NCBI RefSeq assembly: GCF_000013605.1
Contig: NC_007908.1
Span: 930,001-994,000, forward strand
Length of the DNA: 64,000 nucleotides
Direction: 5' to 3'
DNA from: Rhodoferax ferrireducens T118
Lineage (GTDB): Bacteria; Pseudomonadota; Gammaproteobacteria; Burkholderiales; Burkholderiaceae_C
Shown: positions 1 through 7,477 of the stretch, one piece after another
Position numbering within the stretch: position 1 is the stretch's first letter
Layout of the letters: each line of letters begins with the position of its first letter
Notes under the pieces: model-generated
Databases searched by the model: none
Told to the model about the DNA's origin: nothing
The model's input: only the letters and a program-made list of their open reading frames with translations
Program-made: the position numbers and the translations under genes

Positions 1-1
1 G

Positions 2-814
2 CTGACAGCCGTGCAAGCAGAGGGGGCACGCGTCACCCAATTGGCGCGTGCCGTGGGCTTGACGCAGGCCACCACGCACCGTTTGCTGCGGTCGCTGGTG
101 GCAGAAGGAATCGTCGAACAGGATGAACGCAGCAAGCTGTACCGCTTGAGCATCGAGTTCTTTGCGTTGGCTGCTCACGCGGGCAACCCGGGCAATTTGC
201 GCACTTTGTGCCGGCCCGTGCTTCTGCGCCTGTGCGCCAGCCTGGGCGACAGCATTTTTCTGCTGGTGCGCAGCGGCTTTGATGCGGTGTGCCTGGACCG
301 CAGCGAAGGTCCGTTCCCAATTCGTTCTTTCACCGGCGATGTGGGAGGGCGCATCGCACTCGGCGTGGGTCAGGGGGCGATGGCGATTTTGGCATTTCTA
401 CCGGAGGCCGAACGTGAAGAGGTGATCCGCTTCAACCTGTCACGAGTGCGCGAATACGGTGTATTTGATGAGGTGTACCTGCGCACCGAAATCGAGCGTG
501 TGCGCAAGCTCGGTTACGCTGGGCGCAACACTGGTTTGCTCGAAGGTATGGCTGGTGTGGCTGTGCCGATCTGCGATCGCGAAGGCCGGGCCGTTGCTGC
601 CCTGAGCGTCGGCACCATTGCAGACCGGCTCAATGCTGATCGCATGCCCACCGTGGTGGAGTTGCTCAAGCGCGAGGCTGCCAATATAAGCCCCAAAATC
701 CACCCGTTTGACGCCAGCCTTCGGCGGCCCGCTCAGAGTCTGATCGGCTCGCCCGCAACACAGCGCATCCAAACCTCCGATGAAGCGGCAGGCAACAGGG
801 GATTGGATAATTAA
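2..814 (+). CDS. IclR-family transcriptional regulator, 5' end outside the window
   Basis: The frame is open from base 2, so the true start lies upstream of the window; GTG at 11 is only the first internal start codon. The visible protein begins inside the winged helix-turn-helix (recognition helix around LTQATTHRLLRSLV) and runs through a full IclR effector-binding domain of about 170 residues, with GMAGVAVPICD and AALSVG typical of the family. IclR proteins usually control nearby catabolic genes; the target here is out of view. The last ~25 residues are unlike the IclR core and the TAA stop (812-814) is part of the TTAA at which a decayed IS5-type element begins, so the C-terminus may have been altered by insertion. 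Family is clear; ligand unknown. Confidence 0.85.
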   Translation: MTAVQAEGARVTQLARAVGLTQATTHRLLRSLVAEGIVEQDERSKLYRLSIEFFALAAHAGNPGNLRTLCRPVLLRLCASLGDSIFLLVRSGFDAVCLDRSEGPFPIRSFTGDVGGRIALGVGQGAMAILAFLPEAEREEVIRFNLSRVREYGVFDEVYLRTEIERVRKLGYAGRNTGLLEGMAGVAVPICDREGRAVAALSVGTIADRLNADRMPTVVELLKREAANISPKIHPFDASLRRPAQSLIGSPATQRIQTSDEAAGNRGLDN

Positions 815-990
815 GCTCCACGCGCCAAGGGCTGGAAAGCGTTACAGGCTGATGAAACAACAAACCTTTGCCATGCGACGCCGACCAAACGTTCCAGAAC
901 TACCAAGCCCAATCGATGCGATGAGTTCCACAAGGCGATGGAGACCATTGTGTCGTGGAAAGCGCAGTGCGAAGTCATTGGGCCGCAGAG
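812..990 (+). mobile_element. Decayed end of an IS5-family element
   Basis: After TTAA at 811-814 the sequence follows the transposase-start end of the intact IS5-type element at 62.2-63.4 kb. Shared landmarks are TCCACGC near the tip, the GCGTTA-TGATGAAACAACAAACC block with the transposase start (about 840-872), and GTGCGAAGTCATTG near 968-981. Small indels and substitutions destroy the frame, so only the first ~50 transposase codons are recognisable and nothing is functional. Homology fades after about 990. The two copies lie in opposite orientations in the window. Confidence 0.75.
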
Positions 991-1230
991 GCGTTGATGC
1001 GTCGGGGTTGGTGCGTGTGTGTCACCTCAGGCGCCCGCTGACGCGTCCTGCGTCTTGTCAAGTGATAGGTTGATGAAGGAGGGCTGCAACGAGCAGTCAC
1101 GTCTCGAAGAATTCAAAGCGTTGGCAGGAGTGATCTCCAGTATTGGCTGGCTGTTTTTCACGCATCCGTCGACTAAAGAGCGCATCGTCGTCTTGCAGAA
1201 CGGCCAGACCCAAAACCGACTGCCCTTGCC
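991..1230. other. Gene-free stretch downstream of the IS remnant
   Basis: No convincing coding region. A short plus-strand frame starting at 1072 (after GGTTG) runs into the 3' end of the HD-GYP gene on the other strand and matches nothing I recognise. This is probably insertion debris. Confidence 0.4.
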
Positions 1231-2550
1231 TTATGCTGAGGGCAACAGAGCGCCGGCAGCAGTCATGTCGCTGTCGCTCGCATGCGCTGACTGCGACCGG
1301 CGGCGGATGTGATGAATCTGGTCGAAATCATGACGTAACACCGCCACCACATCGCCGTCGATGGCGCCCTCAGCGACGAGCTGGTCGAGCACTGCCAGAC
1401 ACTGCATCCGGTCCATGCCACGGCGATAAGGGCGGTTTTCGGTGATCGCAGTGAAGATATCCGCCACCGCGATGATGCGCGAGCCGAGTGGCAGTTCGCG
1501 TGGTCGAAACGGGTAGCCCCTGCCATCAAGACGTTCATGATGCAGTGAGGCCCAGGTGTTGACCGTTTCCAGGCCGGGCACAGTCGACAGAATCCGGTGC
1601 GTGTAATAGGGATGCTGGCGGATGATGAACATTTCCTGTGGCGTCAGCCTGCCGGGCTTGTCGAGTATTTCGGTGGGCACCGCAAGTTTTCCGATGTCAT
1701 GCAAGTTCCCGGCCACCCCGATCAATCGTCTCTCGGTGGGCGACATGCCAAGCCGGTGGGCCAGCTCCTCGCTCGTGGCGGCGACTCCGCTGGAATGCGC
1801 CGCCGTGAAGGGACTGCGGTAGTCAATGATTTTGCCGAATATTCTGGCCAGTTGGTAAAGACCGTCCAGATCGAGGCTGACCTTCGAACCGCCGAAACGG
1901 CGACTGATGATTTCTTCCTTGTGTCGGCTGGTCAGATCGAGCCAGAAGGACTCTTTTTCGGAAATTCCGTCAAAGGCCGCCGCCACCGCCGGCATGAACC
2001 AGCGCCCGGTTCCGGTGGCGACCGCCTGGCGGATGCCGGCCACCTGTTCCAGAACATGGCGATCGTCGTCCGGCAGAACCGCGATGCGATCCGCCAGATG
2101 CAGAATGTGGCTGGTCAGGGGCACCTGTTCTCCCTCGAATTCGCGGCCATGGCCGAAGTCCCAGTTCACGTGGTGGAAGCGGATCGCGGATGCGGCCTTG
2201 GCAAAGGGCGCAAAGTCGCGCAGCAACAGATAGCCTTCCCATCCGTGCAGGTGCAGATGGTCGGGAATCTGCCTGGTGCTAACGTGATAGCGGGTCAAAG
2301 CATCATCAAACAAGTCGAAGTGCATCGCCGACGACACGGCCGCCACATCGTGCAGCGCGCCGGCGATTAGCGCTTCCTGGATTTGCCCCTGGCCAAGGCC
2401 GAGTTCCTCGGCCAGACAGGATGCAACGTAGGCCACCCGGAGATGGTGTTCGGAAATCTTCGGGTGAAGAAAATCGATCGCTCTGGAAAAACAGAGCACC
2501 ATGCTGAACAATTTGACGTCAATGTCTTTTGATGGGGTGGCTGCATTCAT
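1231..2550 (-). CDS. HD-GYP domain protein with two tandem HD domains
   Basis: The 439-residue protein has an N-terminal degenerate HD domain (H67-D68 in ALHDVAA, further His at 126-127) and a C-terminal complete HD-GYP domain: H284-D285 in NLHDIGK, then HHERLDGRGYP at 337-347. HD-GYP domains hydrolyse cyclic di-GMP to GMP using a metal centre. No REC, PAS or membrane segment is present, so it is likely cytosolic, with the N-terminal HD-like half acting as a regulatory module. Tandem-HD architectures occur in the HD-GYP family. No strong ribosome-binding site precedes the first ATG. It converges on the IS remnant and is followed upstream by a hemerythrin-like gene on the same strand, 35 bp away, so the two may be co-transcribed. 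Confidence 0.85.
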   Translation of the reverse strand: MNAATPSKDIDVKLFSMVLCFSRAIDFLHPKISEHHLRVAYVASCLAEELGLGQGQIQEALIAGALHDVAAVSSAMHFDLFDDALTRYHVSTRQIPDHLHLHGWEGYLLLRDFAPFAKAASAIRFHHVNWDFGHGREFEGEQVPLTSHILHLADRIAVLPDDDRHVLEQVAGIRQAVATGTGRWFMPAVAAAFDGISEKESFWLDLTSRHKEEIISRRFGGSKVSLDLDGLYQLARIFGKIIDYRSPFTAAHSSGVAATSEELAHRLGMSPTERRLIGVAGNLHDIGKLAVPTEILDKPGRLTPQEMFIIRQHPYYTHRILSTVPGLETVNTWASLHHERLDGRGYPFRPRELPLGSRIIAVADIFTAITENRPYRRGMDRMQCLAVLDQLVAEGAIDGDVVAVLRHDFDQIHHIRRRSQSAHASDSDMTAAGALLPSA

Positions 2551-2584
2551 CTCGGCACGGCGTATTCAGGATCCATCAGGCGCT

Positions 2585-2995
2585 TCAGAGCGCTTCAATC
2601 GCCGGATAGAAAACCGTGTTTTCCTTTTGCATCCGTGCATGCACTATTTTGAGCACCGAGTTGGCGTCCGACCGGAAGCCTTCCGGGTCGCGCGCGACCT
2701 TTTCCGCCTGGTTCCACCGGCCGGCAAACACCATATAAGCCGATGCGATGGACCCCATCTCGTTCTGAAATTTCTGGCCCATCCTGGCCAGAACGGCGTT
2801 GTTCCCGCTGCGCAGTGCCGGATACAGTATTTGATCTTCCACGGCAAGGTGCAGCTTGATGACCGAGCTCATCGAAATGATGAGCCGGGCTATCTCTGCG
2901 GCGTTCTCGCTGACCCCGGCCTGACTGGCTTGTCGCAGGGCTGCAATGCACCCGATGATGTCAACGTGTTGCTGTTTGAATTTGTCGATGTTCAT
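2585..2995 (-). CDS. Hemerythrin-like (HHE) protein
   Basis: I chose the ATG at 2995 because AAGGAAC lies just upstream; a longer frame to 3082 has an unlikely leader. The 136-residue product is all-helical with the spaced His/Glu pattern of the hemerythrin fold: QQHVD near the N-terminus, KLHLAVEDQILYP in the middle and ARMQKENTVFYPAIE at the end. Such proteins bind a di-iron centre and O2 or NO, or act as iron-sensing modules. One C-terminal metal position appears to be replaced (ARMQKE rather than HxxxE), so metal binding should not be assumed. It is encoded just upstream of the HD-GYP gene on the same strand, suggesting oxygen- or NO-linked c-di-GMP turnover (inference). Confidence 0.75.
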   Translation of the reverse strand: MNIDKFKQQHVDIIGCIAALRQASQAGVSENAAEIARLIISMSSVIKLHLAVEDQILYPALRSGNNAVLARMGQKFQNEMGSIASAYMVFAGRWNQAEKVARDPEGFRSDANSVLKIVHARMQKENTVFYPAIEAL

Positions 2996-3466
2996 GGAAG
3001 TTCCTTTGTCAAAGTGCTGCGCCAAAACCCGGTCAATGATCAAAAAGTCGGTCTGGCATTTAAAGAAGTACTTAATATGCATCTATTAGAACATGGAAAA
3101 ATCGTCAGATATGGGCGGCTGGCGTTCGTACCCGTTGGAAGCACGTTCATCAGTCGGCCGGTGTCAAGCGGGCATACAAATTCATGGCGGCGCCAGTCGC
3201 CAATTTTTCACTCTATCCCTTCCATACCTTTACAGTTGCCAACCGCATCCGTTTCTTCAATTCGTGGCTGCGACAAATCGCGCCAGACACGCAGCCAGTC
3301 GCAGGGTCTCCAACTGGCCTCCGACCTGGCCCGATTGATCGTAGGTACACTTGTAACAAAATGTGGACTTGATGCCGCGTTCAAGATCAGGCTCATCACC
3401 GACCGGTCATAGTCGGCGGTGCATCCAGCCTGAACAAGAAATATGCTTTCCCCCGTGGAGTGACGA
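2996..3466. other. Divergent intergenic region (471 bp)
   Basis: This lies between the minus-strand hemerythrin gene and the plus-strand REC-kinase gene and must carry both promoters. I see an AT-rich patch around 3055-3105 but no coding frame, repeat or operator I can defend. Confidence 0.5.
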
Positions 3467-4546
3467 ATGCCTTTAGCCGTGAACCCGCCCAGGATTCTCA
3501 TCGTCGAAGACGAAGCCATTGTCGCGCGTGACATCGAGCAGCAACTGGTGGCACTGGGCTACCAGGCCGTGGGCCGCGCCACCCGCGGCGAAGAGGCCAT
3601 TCGTTTGGCGGGCCAACTGCGCCCGGATCTGGTGCTGATGGACATTCAGCTCGCGAGTGTGATGGACGGCGTCGCGGCCGCCCAGGCGATCCGCACGCAG
3701 TTTGCCCTGCCCGTGGTGTTCCTGACCGCCTTTGACGCCGACCAGATTCTGGCCCGTGCGAAACTCACTGAGCCCTTTGGCTACATCCTCAAGCCTTTCT
3801 CCGAACGAGAGCTGCGCAACGTACTGGCGATGGCGCTGTACAAGCACCAGGCAGAAGCCAAGCTGCTGACCACCACCCGCCAACTGCAAGCGCTGTCCCG
3901 GCGCGTGCTGGAGGCACAAGAGTTTGAGCGCCGCCGCGTGGCCATAGAGCTGCACGACGAACTCGGCCAGTCCCTGACAGCCATCAAAATCAACTTGCAA
4001 TTGAGTGAACGTCTCCATGACGGATCATCCAGTGAACTTAACGCCGAAAACATCCGCATTGTTGAAGACGCCCTGCAACAAGTGCGACGCCTCGCAACCG
4101 GGCTGCGGCCCGCCATGCTTGATGACCTGGGGCTCAGCCCGGCCGTGCAGTGGATTGCCGAAGTAATCGCTGCCCGCAGCAACTTTACAGTCCATTTTTG
4201 CCCGGAAGACATGCCCCAGAGGCTCGCGCCCGACATCGAGACGGCATGTTTTCGCATTGTCCAGGAAGCGCTCACCAACATCTCCCGCCACGCCCAGGCA
4301 AAACGGGTCACTATCACACTGCGCCGTATGAGTAATGCCCTTTTGCTGTGCGTGCAGGACGACGGCAACGGCTTTGACCTCCATGCCATGCGGGAACGTG
4401 CCATGCTTGGGGGCAGCATTGGCGTGCTCGGCATGCAGGAGCGCGCTATGCTGATCGGTGGACAGCTTGACATTGAATCGGCCCCGGGGCTAGGCAGCAT
4501 GGTGCAGTTAAGTTGCCCATGGCGCACACACCTGGAAGCGGCATGA
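3467..4546 (+). CDS. REC-fronted NarX-type histidine kinase
   Basis: This 359-residue protein starts with a receiver domain (residues ~8-125; acid pocket VEDE, phosphoacceptor D59 in LVLMDIQL, K109 in LKPF). A short coiled coil (~125-155) leads to a HisKA_3 dimerisation box with H163 in ELHDELGQSLTAI, then a HATPase domain (N box around VQEALTNISRHA, G boxes DDGNGFD and GVLGMQERA). It has no membrane segment or sensor domain, so its input must be phosphorylation of its own receiver. It ends in an ATGA overlap with the NarL-type regulator downstream, its obvious partner. Its receiver is strikingly similar to that of the GGDEF-EAL protein at 5309. GGAG before ATG 3467 supports the start. Confidence 0.9.
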   Translation: MPLAVNPPRILIVEDEAIVARDIEQQLVALGYQAVGRATRGEEAIRLAGQLRPDLVLMDIQLASVMDGVAAAQAIRTQFALPVVFLTAFDADQILARAKLTEPFGYILKPFSERELRNVLAMALYKHQAEAKLLTTTRQLQALSRRVLEAQEFERRRVAIELHDELGQSLTAIKINLQLSERLHDGSSSELNAENIRIVEDALQQVRRLATGLRPAMLDDLGLSPAVQWIAEVIAARSNFTVHFCPEDMPQRLAPDIETACFRIVQEALTNISRHAQAKRVTITLRRMSNALLLCVQDDGNGFDLHAMRERAMLGGSIGVLGMQERAMLIGGQLDIESAPGLGSMVQLSCPWRTHLEAA

Positions 4547-5196
4547 AACCGGTTCGCGTGTTGCTGGCTGACGACCACACCCTGGTGCGCGCGGGCTTGC
4601 GCAAGTTACTCGAGTCGATGCCCGATGTCGAGGTGGTGGGCGAAGCCGCCGATGGCCTGGCGCTGCTGGCACTGGCGGCAGAACTGCAACCGCAACTGGT
4701 GATGATGGACATCGCCATGCCGGGCCTTAATGGGCTGGAGGCCACGGCCCGACTGGCCAAGGCCTGGCCCACCATCCGCGTCCTCATCCTGTCGATGCAT
4801 CAAAACGAAGAATACGTGCGCCAGGCCCTGCGCAATGGCGCGGCCGCTTACCTGCTGAAGGACTGCGCGCCGCTGGAGCTCGAACTGGCCCTGAAGGCCG
4901 TGTTGCGTGGCGAGACTTACCTCAGCCCAGCGGTGTCCAAAGGCGTGGTGAGCGACTACGTGCAGCGCTTGCGCGGGGAGGCGCAGCCGGGCGCGCAGCT
5001 GACGCCGCGCCAGCGCGAGGTCTTGCAGCTCATCGCTGAAGGCCAAAGCACCAAGGAAATCGCACGCCGCCTCGATCTTGCCGTCAAGACCGTGGAGTCG
5101 CACCGCAGCCAACTCATGAAACAGCTCGACATTCATGAAGTCGCGGGCCTTGTGCGCTACGCCATGCACGTCGGCGTGGTGACGTCAGGGCTGTGA
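4543..5196 (+). CDS. NarL/FixJ-type response regulator (REC + LuxR HTH)
   Basis: The start at ATG 4543 overlaps the kinase stop (ATGA) and follows GGAAG; an upstream in-frame ATG at 4513 lies inside the kinase gene. The 217-residue product has a receiver (D56 in LVMMDIAMP, K near LLKDC) and a C-terminal LuxR-type helix-turn-helix (LTPRQREVLQLIAEGQSTKEIARRL...VKTVESHRSQLMKQL). The coupled kinase should phosphorylate it. A 37-bp element with CCTGA/TAGGG half-sites sits 15 bp after its stop codon and again upstream of the 10104 operon, and is a plausible binding site for this protein (inference). Confidence 0.92.
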   Translation: MKPVRVLLADDHTLVRAGLRKLLESMPDVEVVGEAADGLALLALAAELQPQLVMMDIAMPGLNGLEATARLAKAWPTIRVLILSMHQNEEYVRQALRNGAAAYLLKDCAPLELELALKAVLRGETYLSPAVSKGVVSDYVQRLRGEAQPGAQLTPRQREVLQLIAEGQSTKEIARRLDLAVKTVESHRSQLMKQLDIHEVAGLVRYAMHVGVVTSGL

Positions 5197-5210
5197 GAGG
5201 CACGTCTCTC

Positions 5211-5247
5211 AGGTGTTTTCCCGGCCTGACTAGGGTATCGCCCTGAT
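5211..5247 (+). promoter_or_regulatory. 37-bp island element, copy A
   Basis: This matches 31 of 37 positions of copy B at 10032-10068. Both begin AGGTGTTT and carry CCTGA-y-TAGGG followed 17 bp later by a second CCTGAT half-site. Copy A ends 61 bp before the REC-PAS-GGDEF-EAL start. The dyad character and location suggest an operator or promoter for a two-component regulator, probably the NarL-type one just upstream. Confidence 0.6.
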
Positions 5248-5308
5248 TCCACTTGCCGCCGCAAACGACTATTGTGTAACTCATGCGACTGCGTCAAAAT
5301 CCTCTGCC

Positions 5309-7414
5309 ATGAGTCTGCCAGGCTCTCTCTGCGCCAACAAGGGCCGGATTCTGGTCGTGGAAGACGAAATGATCGTTGCGCGTGACATCGCGCAACAATT
5401 GGTGGCACTCGGTTATCAGGTGGTGGGCCATGCCACGCGGGGGCAAGAAGCCATTGATCTGGCCGGGGCACTGCAGCCGGAGCTGGTGTTGATGGACATT
5501 CAACTCGCTGGCGCCATGGACGGCATTGCCGCCGCCCAGGCCATCCGCCTGCAATTTTTACTTCCGGTGGTGTTTATCACCGCTTTTGCCGCCGACGAGG
5601 TACTGGCGCGTGCCAAGTTGACGGAACCGTTTGGCTACATCCTCAAACCATTCTCCGAACGCGAGCTGCGTACCGTGCTGGAGATGGCACTCTACAAGCA
5701 TCAGGCCGACAGCCAGGCACGCGACGCGGCCCGGCACACGCAGGCCATTCTGGACGGTATGGTCGACGGCGTCATCACCCTCAACGCGCAGGGCCTGATA
5801 ACCTCGATCAACCAGGCCGTCAGCACCCTGTTTGGTTATGCGCCCGAGGAACTCCTGGGGCACAACGTCGCGATGCTGATGCCCAGTCCCCATCGCAGCC
5901 TGCATGGCGGCTACCTGCGACGCCATCAGCACACGGGTGCGGGCTGCGCGATGGGCCAAGGGCGAGAGGTCGACGGCCAGCGCCGCGACGGCAGCGTTTT
6001 CCCCATCAGCGTGTCGGTCTCCGAACTCATGCACAACGGTCAGACTCAGTTCATCGGTCTGGTGCATGACATCACGCAACGTCGACGCAGCGAAGAAAAC
6101 ATCTACCGGCTGGCTTTTTACGACAAGCTCACGGGCCTGCCCAACCGGCGTTTGCTGATGGACCGCCTCAAGCAAGCGCTCATTACGTCCACCCGAACGG
6201 GTCAGCACGGCGCCCTGATCCTGCTCGATCTGGACCACTTCAAACAGATCAATGAGACGTTCGGTCTCGACGCTGGCGACGAACTGCTGCAGCAGGTGGG
6301 CCAGCGCCTGCCGACTTGCGTGCGGGACGATGACACGGTGTCGCGTTTCGGTGGCGACGAATTCATGGTGATGCTTGAAGCCCTGAGCAGCCAGCCTCAG
6401 GAGGCGGCAATTCAGGCCGAAGCCATCGCTCAAAAAATTCTCTTGGCCCTGGCGCAGCCCTACCGATTGCGCGGGCACACCCATGGCACCACACCCAGCA
6501 TTGGCGTGGTTATGTTCCGGCAGGCGCAAGTCAGCTTGGACGATCTGCTCAAGATGACTGACGTCGCCATGTACCAGGCCAAAGCCGCCGGGCGCAACAC
6601 TGTTCGTTTTTTCGACCCCGCCCTGCAAGCGCTGGCGCTGGCGCGCACCGCGCTGGAAGAAAACCTGCGCCGGGGCCTTGCCCTGCAGGAATTTGTGCTG
6701 CACTACCAGATTCAAGTCGACCATCAGGGCCTGCCCACCGGGGCTGAAGCGCTGCTGCGCTGGCAACACCCGGTCCGTGGCATGGTGCCGCCGGCCCAGT
6801 TCATCCCGCTGGCCGAAGAAACGGGCTTCATCCTCCCTCTGGGCCAATGGGTTCTGGAGAGCGCCTGCCGACAATTGGTGGCGTGGTCCCACCAGCGGGC
6901 AACCGGGTCTTGGACCCTGGCCGTCAATGTGAGCGCGCTGCAGTTCGCCCAGCCCGACTTTGTGGCGCATGTCACCAGCGCGCTGCAGGCCACCAGCGCC
7001 AACCCCACCTTGCTCAAGCTGGAGCTGACCGAGAGCATGCTGGTGGGTGATGTGCAGGACGTCATTACCAAAATGAACGCACTCAAAGCGCAAGGCGTGA
7101 GCTTCGCGCTCGACGACTTTGGCACCGGCTATTCGTCGCTGTCTTACCTCAAGCGCCTGCCACTGGACCAGCTCAAGATTGACCAGTCGTTTGTACGCGA
7201 TCTTTTGATCAACCCCAATGATGCGGTGATCGCCCAAACCATCGTGGCGCTAGGCCACAATCTGGGACTCCAAGTGATTGCCGAGGGTGTGGAAACAGTG
7301 GGCCAGCACGACTATCTGGCCAGCATCGGCTGTGACGCCTTTCAGGGTTACTATTTCGGGCGACCGGTGCCAGCGGCAGAACTGGCTTGTCTTCTAAAAC
7401 AAATCAGGCCCTAG
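5309..7414 (+). CDS. REC-PAS-GGDEF-EAL cyclic di-GMP enzyme
   Basis: The 701-residue protein has, in order: receiver (~12-130, D63 in LVLMDIQL), PAS (~145-265), GGDEF domain with intact GGDEF at 348-352, and EAL domain with EALLR at 480-484, DDFGTGYSSL, and the C-terminal EGVET and QGYYFGRP signatures. Both catalytic sets look intact, so it could both make and degrade c-di-GMP, with phosphorylation of the receiver setting the balance. The receiver is about 80% identical by eye to that of the kinase at 3467, implying domain duplication and a shared phosphodonor. No good ribosome-binding site is visible. It is the first gene after the copy A element. Confidence 0.92.
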   Translation: MSLPGSLCANKGRILVVEDEMIVARDIAQQLVALGYQVVGHATRGQEAIDLAGALQPELVLMDIQLAGAMDGIAAAQAIRLQFLLPVVFITAFAADEVLARAKLTEPFGYILKPFSERELRTVLEMALYKHQADSQARDAARHTQAILDGMVDGVITLNAQGLITSINQAVSTLFGYAPEELLGHNVAMLMPSPHRSLHGGYLRRHQHTGAGCAMGQGREVDGQRRDGSVFPISVSVSELMHNGQTQFIGLVHDITQRRRSEENIYRLAFYDKLTGLPNRRLLMDRLKQALITSTRTGQHGALILLDLDHFKQINETFGLDAGDELLQQVGQRLPTCVRDDDTVSRFGGDEFMVMLEALSSQPQEAAIQAEAIAQKILLALAQPYRLRGHTHGTTPSIGVVMFRQAQVSLDDLLKMTDVAMYQAKAAGRNTVRFFDPALQALALARTALEENLRRGLALQEFVLHYQIQVDHQGLPTGAEALLRWQHPVRGMVPPAQFIPLAEETGFILPLGQWVLESACRQLVAWSHQRATGSWTLAVNVSALQFAQPDFVAHVTSALQATSANPTLLKLELTESMLVGDVQDVITKMNALKAQGVSFALDDFGTGYSSLSYLKRLPLDQLKIDQSFVRDLLINPNDAVIAQTIVALGHNLGLQVIAEGVETVGQHDYLASIGCDAFQGYYFGRPVPAAELACLLKQIRP

Positions 7415-7437
7415 CCCCCATCCTATCTATTTAATTT

Positions 7438-7454
7438 GCTATATATTAAGTAGC
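7438..7454. repeat. 17-bp GCTAT...GTAGC element, copy 1
   Basis: GCTATATATTAAGTAGC lies between the GGDEF-EAL gene and the next kinase gene. Two relatives of the same length occur at 16844 and 45350, all intergenic. It is an imperfect inverted repeat of a kind common between genes in Comamonadaceae. Confidence 0.5.
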
Positions 7455-7477
7455 ACAAAAAGCTCACAACCCAGCCT

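Noticed and set aside
2996..3100. TTGATCATTGACC upstream of the hemerythrin gene as an FNR box
   Set aside because: Only one half-site matches; the second half has GACCG instead of ATCAA.
5558..7237. Long minus-strand open frame (559 codons) opposite the GGDEF-EAL gene
   Set aside because: It is the antisense shadow of a high-GC gene with intact catalytic motifs; it has no recognisable domain and is rich in His/Gln/Arg as such shadows are.
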